From Microbacteriaceae bacterium (GTDB lineage Bacteria > Actinomycetota > Actinomycetes > Actinomycetales > Microbacteriaceae), in the NCBI GenBank assembly GCA_011620705.1, contig WOYR01000122.1, positions 1 to 13,620 of the forward strand: 13,620 bases of DNA, written 5' to 3'. Position numbers and translations under genes: made by a program. The notes under the pieces are model-generated. The model did not search any database. It saw only the letters and a list, made by a program, of their open reading frames with translations, and was not told the origin of the DNA. Shown here piece by piece: positions 7,660 to 13,620 of this stretch. How positions within the stretch are numbered: position 1 is the stretch's first letter; the number at the start of each line of letters is the position of its first letter.

Positions 7660-7665
7660 AGCCTA
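7660..7665 (-). promoter_or_regulatory. -10 element TAGGCT of a leaderless promoter for the 58-aa gene
   Basis: Read on the minus strand, TAGGCT is followed by GGCGCC and then the ATG at 7653, the same TAGGCT-N6-ATG seen at nadE. No Shine-Dalgarno is present. Confidence 0.6.
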
Positions 7666-7687
7666 AGCCAGCGCGCCGGAGCGCTCC

Positions 7688-7693
7688 TAGAAT
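7688..7693 (+). promoter_or_regulatory. -10 element TAGAAT of a leaderless map promoter
   Basis: TAGAAT ends six bases before the map ATG at 7700. A GGAG occurs at 7695-7698, but only one base separates it from the ATG, too close for a working Shine-Dalgarno. The divergent -10 at 7660-7665 is only 22 bp away, so the -35 window of each promoter overlaps the -10 of the other. Confidence 0.62.
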
Positions 7694-7699
7694 CGGAGC

Positions 7700-8584
7700 A
7701 TGTCCAGGGATGCGCAGGGTCACCTTCTCCCCGGCCGGGTCTCCCCCTCGCGCCATGTGCCGACGAGCATCCCGCGACCGGAGTACGTCGGCAAGGCCGA
7801 ACCGGGCGCATACGGCGGCGACGACCGCTACAACGCCGACGAGGTCGAGCGGATCCGGGCCAGCGGCCGGATCGCTGCACAGGCGCTCGAGGCGGTGGCC
7901 GCCGCCATCCGCCCGGGGGTCACGACCGACGAGCTCGATGCGATCGCGCACGAGTTCATGGTCCGCCACGACGCCTACCCCTCGACCCTCGGCTATCGCG
8001 GCTATCCCAAGTCGATCTGCACCTCGGTCAATGAGGTGATCTGCCACGGCATCCCGGATGACACGGTGCTGCTCGACGGCGACCTGATCAACATCGACAT
8101 CACCGCCTTCCACGACGGGATGCACGGCGACGTCAACGCGAGCTTCGGCGTCGGCGAGGTGAGCCTGGAGACGGCCGACCTCATCACGCGCACCGAGGAG
8201 GCCCTGAGCCGCGGCATCAAGGCGGTGGCTCCCGGCCGGGAGATCAACGTGATCGGCCGCGCGATCGAGAGCTACGCGCGGCGGTTCGGCTACGGCGTCG
8301 TGAAGGACTACACGGGCCACGGAGTCGGCACCGCCTTCCACTCCGGGCTGGTGATCCCGCACTACGACGCCTCCCCGGATTACGCCACCATCATGGAGCC
8401 CGGGATGGTGTTCACGATCGAGCCGATGCTCACCATCGGCACGCCAGAGCACCCGGGCACCACCGAGTGGGACGAATGGGACGATGGCTGGACCGTGGTC
8501 ACCCGCGACCGCAGCCTGACCGCCCAGTTCGAGCACACTCTTGTCGTCACCGAGCGCGGCGCCGAGATCCTGACCCTGCCCTGA
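7700..8584 (+). CDS. map: Methionine aminopeptidase, type I with N-terminal extension
   Basis: Removes the initiator methionine from nascent proteins at the ribosome. The 294-aa enzyme has the pita-bread peptidase fold signatures. Metal ligands are D133 (LINIDITAF), D144 (MHGDVNASF), H207 (YTGHGVGTAFH), E241 (FTIEPM) and E278 (AQFEHT), with the substrate-site H116 in NEVICHGIP. About 45 residues precede the catalytic core, including RVSPSRHVPTSIPRPEYV, the proline-containing extension known from actinobacterial type Ic enzymes such as mycobacterial MapB and proposed there to help ribosome or partner docking. The start is the ATG six bases after TAGAAT. The stop lies inside a short tandem repeat, and ppgK follows after 60 bp. 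Actinobacteria often carry a second map, which cannot be judged here. Confidence 0.96.
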   Translation: MSRDAQGHLLPGRVSPSRHVPTSIPRPEYVGKAEPGAYGGDDRYNADEVERIRASGRIAAQALEAVAAAIRPGVTTDELDAIAHEFMVRHDAYPSTLGYRGYPKSICTSVNEVICHGIPDDTVLLDGDLINIDITAFHDGMHGDVNASFGVGEVSLETADLITRTEEALSRGIKAVAPGREINVIGRAIESYARRFGYGVVKDYTGHGVGTAFHSGLVIPHYDASPDYATIMEPGMVFTIEPMLTIGTPEHPGTTEWDEWDDGWTVVTRDRSLTAQFEHTLVVTERGAEILTLP

Positions 8585-8606
8585 CCCTGCCCTGCCCTGA
8601 CCCTGC
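8569..8606. repeat. Imperfect 11-bp tandem repeat across the map stop codon
   Basis: The unit CCTGACCCTGC occurs at 8569-8579, 8580-8590 and 8596-8606, with a five-base partial unit (CCTGC) between the second and third. The first copy encodes the last residues of Map, and the stop TGA lies in the second copy. The pattern suggests replication slippage. Copy-number changes would lengthen only the 3' untranslated part or the last residues. Confidence 0.7.
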
Positions 8607-8607
8607 C

Positions 8608-8623
8608 CCGGCCTTCGAGCCGG
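8608..8623. other. Short hairpin between map and ppgK
   Basis: CCGGC and GCCGG flank a CTTCGA loop. Five G/C pairs could slow polymerase or stabilise the map mRNA end, but no T-run follows, so it is not called a terminator. Confidence 0.3.
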
Positions 8624-8633
8624 CGGCACCACC

Positions 8634-8640
8634 GAGAGGA
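8634..8640 (+). promoter_or_regulatory. Shine-Dalgarno for ppgK
   Basis: GAGAGGA lies four bases before the ppgK ATG at 8645. This standard site contrasts with the leaderless-looking starts of the preceding genes and fits ppgK being read from the map transcript. Confidence 0.7.
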
Positions 8641-8644
8641 CCCC

Positions 8645-9397
8645 ATGACCCACGCGATCGGCATCGACATCGGCGGCACCGGCATCAAGGGCGCGATCAT
8701 CGACCTCGACTCGGGCGAGCTGATCACGGAGCGCTTCAAGGTGCCGACCCCCGAGGGCGGCGAGCCCGACGACATCGTCGACGTGGTCGTCAGGATGATC
8801 GCCGGAATGGGCTCGGCGGCCGACGGCCTTGCGGTCGGGATCTGCTTCCCCGCCGTCGTACTGCACGGCGTCACCATGTCGGCTGCGAATGTGTCGAAGA
8901 AGTGGATCGGACTCGACGCGGCACCGCTCTTCGCGAAGAGCCTGGAGCGCGACATCATCTTCGTGAACGACGCGGATGCCGCGGGCGTGGCGGAGGTGCG
9001 CTACGGCGCCGCGAAAGGCAAGGACGGCCTCGTGATCCTCACCACACTCGGTACCGGCATCGGGAGCGCGATCATCTTCGACGGTGTGCTCGTGCCCAAC
9101 TCGGAGCTCGGCCACCTCGAGATCGACGGGCACGACGCCGAAAGCCGGGCCGCATACTCGGCCAAGGAGCGCGACAATCTGGACTGGGCGCAGTGGACCC
9201 AGCGCCTGCAGCGCTACTACGACGAGCTCGAGAAGCTGTTCTCGCCGGACCTGATCATCGTCGGCGGCGGCGTGTCGAAGAACGCGGACGAGTTCCTGCC
9301 GCTGCTCACGCTGCGGCCGCCGATCGTCGCCGCGACCATGAAGAACAATGCGGGCATCGTCGGCTCCGCGGCGCTGTCGATGGAGCACCCGCACTAG
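8645..9397 (+). CDS. ppgK: Polyphosphate glucokinase (polyphosphate-glucose phosphotransferase)
   Basis: Phosphorylates glucose to glucose-6-phosphate with inorganic polyphosphate (ATP in some members) as donor, in the cytoplasm. The 250-aa length fits actinobacterial PpgK. It belongs to the ROK/hexokinase fold: phosphate-1 motif AIGIDIGGTGIKG (4-16), catalytic Asp109 in FVNDADAAGVAE, phosphate-2 motif TTLGTGIGSA (133-142), ELGHLEIDG (154-162) and the C-terminal IIVGGGVSKN block. The zinc-binding cysteine motif of ordinary ROK glucokinases is absent, as expected for the PpgK branch. The start is fixed by GAGAGGA. It lies 60 bp after map and 122 bp before the first kdp reading frame. Exact donor preference cannot be read from sequence. 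Confidence 0.94.
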   Translation: MTHAIGIDIGGTGIKGAIIDLDSGELITERFKVPTPEGGEPDDIVDVVVRMIAGMGSAADGLAVGICFPAVVLHGVTMSAANVSKKWIGLDAAPLFAKSLERDIIFVNDADAAGVAEVRYGAAKGKDGLVILTTLGTGIGSAIIFDGVLVPNSELGHLEIDGHDAESRAAYSAKERDNLDWAQWTQRLQRYYDELEKLFSPDLIIVGGGVSKNADEFLPLLTLRPPIVAATMKNNAGIVGSAALSMEHPH

Positions 9398-9423
9398 CTC
9401 CGCGTGAGGTTCGGCGCCTTCCC

Positions 9424-9440
9424 CGTTAGGGAGTCGTTAG
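9424..9440 (+). promoter_or_regulatory. Candidate KdpE-type direct repeat
   Basis: CGTTAG occurs at 9424-9429 and again at 9435-9440, an 11-bp period that puts both copies on the same face of the helix. OmpR-family response regulators, to which KdpE belongs, bind such phased direct repeats. Assignment to KdpE is inferred only from position upstream of kdp. Confidence 0.35.
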
Positions 9441-9478
9441 ACCCTGTCCCCGCCGCTCCCCCCAGGTGTTGACTCCCT
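9428..9478. repeat. Inverted repeat AGGGAGTC/GACTCCCT upstream of kdp
   Basis: AGGGAGTC at 9428-9435 and its exact reverse complement at 9471-9478 are separated by 35 bases, with centres 43 bp apart or about four helical turns. As RNA they could form a stem. As DNA they could be paired operator half-sites. The right arm can alternatively pair with 9518-9527. Confidence 0.55.
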
Positions 9479-9531
9479 CCGTGGCAATCGCCGCAGCGCC
9501 CTTGCACGCGCTGGAACGGATGGAGTCTCCC

Positions 9532-9615
9532 GTGCTCGACATCGTCTTCGTCGTCGCGATCCTCGCGCTGGCAGCCCTCGTGCTGCTGCTCGCCCGGGGG
9601 GTCGAGAAGCTGTGA
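9532..9615 (+). CDS. 27-aa single-helix membrane microprotein upstream of kdpF
   Basis: A GTG-start frame encoding a hydrophobic helix (LDIVFVVAILALAALVLLLA) followed by RGVEKL. GGAG lies six bases before the GTG, a proper Shine-Dalgarno. An in-frame ATG at 9520 would give 31 residues. Its stop overlaps the kdpF start as GTGA, so the two are translationally coupled. The layout (one transmembrane helix, then Arg, then Glu-Lys/Arg and a final hydrophobic residue) resembles KdpF itself. It may be a second KdpF-like accessory subunit or a leader peptide regulating kdp. I recall similar tiny RGxERL-ended frames before kdpF in other bacteria but cannot verify this. Confidence 0.65.
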   Translation: MLDIVFVVAILALAALVLLLARGVEKL

Positions 9616-9701
9616 TCGTCTTCACGATCATCGCGGCCGTCCTCGCCGTCGCCGCCATCGGCTACGTCATCGTGGCCCTCGTCCGGCCGGAGCGCTTCTG
9701 A
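9612..9701 (+). CDS. kdpF: K+-transporting ATPase small subunit KdpF
   Basis: A 29-residue single transmembrane helix with the family C-terminal tail ALVRPERF. In the E. coli Kdp complex KdpF sits in the membrane against KdpA and stabilises the assembly. It starts with GTG overlapping the stop of the preceding microprotein, and its TGA overlaps the kdpA ATG (TGATG). A GGAG within its last codons (9689-9692) is positioned as the kdpA ribosome-binding site. Confidence 0.92.
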   Translation: MIVFTIIAAVLAVAAIGYVIVALVRPERF

Positions 9702-11389
9702 TGGCCCCGGTCGGCACCGAGTGGCTGCTGTTCGCCGGGGAGATGGCGACGCTGATCGTCCTCCTCGGGGTCAGCCACGTCCACCTCGGCGACTACATGG
9801 CCCGGGTGTACACCGGAACGAAGCATCTGAAGATCGAGCGCGGCTTCTACCGCGTCATCGGCGCGAATGGAGACAGCGAGCAGAGCTGGGGCGCCTACCT
9901 GCGCTCGGTGCTGGCGTTCTCGGTCATCGGGGTGCTCATCGTCTACCTCGTCCAGCGCATCCAGACCTGGCTGCCCTGGGCGCTGGGCCTGCCGCAGCCG
10001 AGCGAGCCATTGTCGTTCAACACGGCGATCTCGTTCGTGACGAACACGAACTGGCAGTCGTACTCCCCCGACACCACGCTGGGCTACTCGGTGCAGCTGA
10101 TCGCCCTCACCGTGCAGAACTTCGTGTCGGCGGCGGTCGGGATCGCGGTCGCGATCGCGCTGGTCCGCGGCTTCATGTACCGGCGCACCGGCACGATCGG
10201 CAACTTCTGGGTGGACCTCACCCGCGGCATCCTGAGGATCCTGCTGCCGATCTCGATCGTCGCCGCCGTCATCCTGATCGCCGGCGGGGTGATCCAGAAC
10301 TTCGCCGGATTCCAGCACGTCACCACGATCACCGGGTCGACCGCGACGATCCCGGGCGGCCCTGTGGCATCCCAGGAGGCGATCAAGGAGCTCGGCACCA
10401 ACGGCGGCGGCTTCTACAACGCCAACTCCGCCCACCCCTTCGAGAACCCGACGGCGTGGACGAACCTGTTCGAGATCTTCCTCCTCCTGCTCATCCCGTT
10501 CGCCCTGCCGCGAACCTTCGGACGGATGGTGGGCGACCGTCGTCAGGGCATCGCGATCGTCGCGACCATGGGCATCTTCTGGCTCGCATCGAACCTGCTG
10601 CTGGCCTGGGCCGAGTTGAGCGCCTCCGGCACCGCGCCGCAACTGGCGGGCGGCGCGATGGAGGGCAAGGAGGACCGCTTCGGCGTTGTCGCCTCGACGA
10701 TCTTCGGATCATCGACCACACTCACCTCGACCGGGGCCGTCGACTCGATGCACGACAGCTACACGGCGCTCGGCGGAGCGGTGACCCTCTCCGACATGAT
10801 GCTCGGCGAGATCGCTCCCGGCGGCGTCGGGGCGGGGATGTACGGGATCCTGATGCTCGCGGTGATCGCCGTGTTCGTCGCCGGCCTGATGGTGGGGCGC
10901 ACGCCGGAGTACCTGGGCAAGAAGATCGGGCCGCGGGAGATGAAGCTCGCCAGCCTCTACATCCTCACCACGCCGGCGCTCGTGCTGCTCGGCACCGGGC
11001 TGAGCTTCGCCATCCCCGGCATCCGGGCGGATCTGGAGAAGACCTCGATCTGGAATCCCGGCACCCACGGTTTCAGCGAAGTGCTCTACGCCTTCACCTC
11101 CGCGGCCAACAACAACGGTTCCGCCTTCGCGGGCATCACCGCCAACACGGTCTGGCTGAATACGGCGCTGGGCGTCGTGATGTTCCTCGGGCGCTTCATC
11201 CCGATCGTGTTCGTGCTGGCCCTGGCCGGCTCGCTCGCGCAGCAGGACAAGGTCCCGGCCACCGCCGGCACACTTCCGACGCACCGACCCCAGTTCGTCG
11301 GACTGATGATCGGCACCACGCTGCTGGTCACCGCACTCACCTATTTCCCCGTACTCGCGCTGGGTCCCCTGGCGGAAGGACTGAAGTAA
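9701..11389 (+). CDS. kdpA: K+-transporting ATPase potassium-binding subunit KdpA
   Basis: The channel-like membrane subunit that selects K+ in the KdpFABC high-affinity uptake pump. The 562-aa protein has about ten transmembrane segments and the four degenerate pore/selectivity-filter repeats: SFVTNTNWQSY (111-121), GTNGGGFYNANSAHPFENPT (232-251), GEIAPGGVGAGMYG (369-382) and SAANNNGSAFAG (467-478). The filter glycine of the second repeat falls at G232, matching the position known from E. coli selectivity mutants. The start ATG overlaps the kdpF stop, and kdpB begins 4 bp after the stop. All key filter residues appear intact, so a working pump is expected. Transcription in other bacteria is controlled by KdpDE, whose genes would lie beyond the window. 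Confidence 0.97.
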   Translation: MAPVGTEWLLFAGEMATLIVLLGVSHVHLGDYMARVYTGTKHLKIERGFYRVIGANGDSEQSWGAYLRSVLAFSVIGVLIVYLVQRIQTWLPWALGLPQPSEPLSFNTAISFVTNTNWQSYSPDTTLGYSVQLIALTVQNFVSAAVGIAVAIALVRGFMYRRTGTIGNFWVDLTRGILRILLPISIVAAVILIAGGVIQNFAGFQHVTTITGSTATIPGGPVASQEAIKELGTNGGGFYNANSAHPFENPTAWTNLFEIFLLLLIPFALPRTFGRMVGDRRQGIAIVATMGIFWLASNLLLAWAELSASGTAPQLAGGAMEGKEDRFGVVASTIFGSSTTLTSTGAVDSMHDSYTALGGAVTLSDMMLGEIAPGGVGAGMYGILMLAVIAVFVAGLMVGRTPEYLGKKIGPREMKLASLYILTTPALVLLGTGLSFAIPGIRADLEKTSIWNPGTHGFSEVLYAFTSAANNNGSAFAGITANTVWLNTALGVVMFLGRFIPIVFVLALAGSLAQQDKVPATAGTLPTHRPQFVGLMIGTTLLVTALTYFPVLALGPLAEGLK

Positions 11390-11393
11390 GACC

Positions 11394-13523
<2,130 letters not shown>

Positions 13524-13555
13524 GTCCGACCCGACCAGCACTGAAGGAACACACC

Positions 13556-13620
13556 ATGAAGCTCTCACGCCAGGGGTGGGTCTCGATCCGCGCGATGCTC
13601 GTCATCACGATCGTCTGCGG
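13556..13620 (+). CDS. kdpC: K+-transporting ATPase subunit KdpC, N-terminal fragment (window edge)
   Basis: Only 21 codons are visible, beginning MKLSRQGWVSIRAMLVITIVCG. This is a short basic cytoplasmic start leading into the single N-terminal transmembrane helix typical of KdpC, the subunit that helps the pump bind ATP. AAGGAA at 13544-13549 gives a Shine-Dalgarno six bases before the ATG. Identification rests mainly on its place after kdpB. The gene continues past the right edge. Confidence 0.88.
   Translation, partial: MKLSRQGWVSIRAMLVITIVC

Larger units (their letters stand above)
9398..9531. other. kdp leader/promoter region
   Basis: This short region between ppgK and the kdp small genes holds an 11-bp-phased direct repeat (9424-9440), an 8-bp perfect inverted repeat (9428-9435 with 9471-9478), and a third related segment at 9518-9527. 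A TTGACT at 9469-9474 looks like a -35, but no convincing -10 lies 16-18 bases downstream. I see no certain promoter and no strong terminator for ppgK. Confidence 0.5.

Noticed and set aside
8608..8623. Intrinsic terminator between map and ppgK
   Set aside because: Only five base pairs with no following T-run; listed as a hairpin only.
7538..9394. 618-codon minus-strand frame opposite map and ppgK
   Set aside because: It is rich in Asp/Arg/Val/His with no motif, while the other strand has complete catalytic sets of two enzymes.
9469..9497. Sigma-70 promoter using TTGACT at 9469
   Set aside because: No TANNNT lies 16-18 bp downstream of the -35-like hexamer.
9398..9519. Known c-di-AMP (ydaO-type) riboswitch upstream of kdp
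   Set aside because: c-di-AMP riboswitches control K+ genes in some bacteria, but I could not match the conserved ydaO blocks, and the region seems short for that fold. The three-segment pairing is reported without assigning a class.

Overview
This is ordinary chromosomal sequence from a high-GC actinobacterium, most likely a member of the Microbacteriaceae (Microbacterium-like). The evidence is roughly 70% GC with strong G/C third-position bias, a GlnE-GlnA2 pair, a polyphosphate glucokinase, a type I methionine aminopeptidase with a proline-containing N-terminal extension, and several genes that appear to be transcribed leaderless. No transfer signatures, mobile elements, tRNA, rRNA or CRISPR arrays were seen.

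Layout. (1) 1-3937, minus strand: glnA2 (GSI-alpha glutamine synthetase, TTG start) followed 47 bp later by glnE (glutamine synthetase adenylyl-transferase/removase, cut by the left window edge). (2) 4066-7471, plus strand: nadE, panB and a DUF72 gene packed with gaps of 4 and 0 bp. NadE makes NAD, and PanB starts pantothenate/CoA synthesis, so this is a cofactor block. (3) 7477-7653, minus strand: a 58-residue SPOR-like acidic microprotein, convergent with the DUF72 gene and divergent from map. (4) 7700-9397, plus strand: map and ppgK. (5) 9398-end, plus strand: a regulatory-looking leader, a 27-31 residue single-helix protein, then kdpF, kdpA, kdpB and the start of kdpC, the high-affinity K+ uptake P-type ATPase. 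The small genes overlap by 4 bp and 1 bp, so the operon head is translationally coupled.

The most interesting signals are non-coding. Four genes (nadE, panB, the 58-aa gene and map) each carry TAGNNT followed by exactly six bases and then ATG, with no usable Shine-Dalgarno. That places the start codon at the expected +1 of transcription. glnA2, ppgK, kdpB and kdpC instead have clear Shine-Dalgarno sequences. Two of the -10 elements lie in tight divergent arrangements, one of them a near-symmetric TAGGCTA. Upstream of kdp, three segments can pair in mutually exclusive ways: 9428-9435 with 9471-9478, or 9471-9480 with 9518-9527. The second pairing would hide the ribosome-binding site of the first small gene. 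An 11-bp-phased direct repeat nearby is a candidate KdpE site. The 27-aa protein upstream of kdpF ends in a motif resembling the KdpF C-terminus and may be an extra small Kdp subunit.
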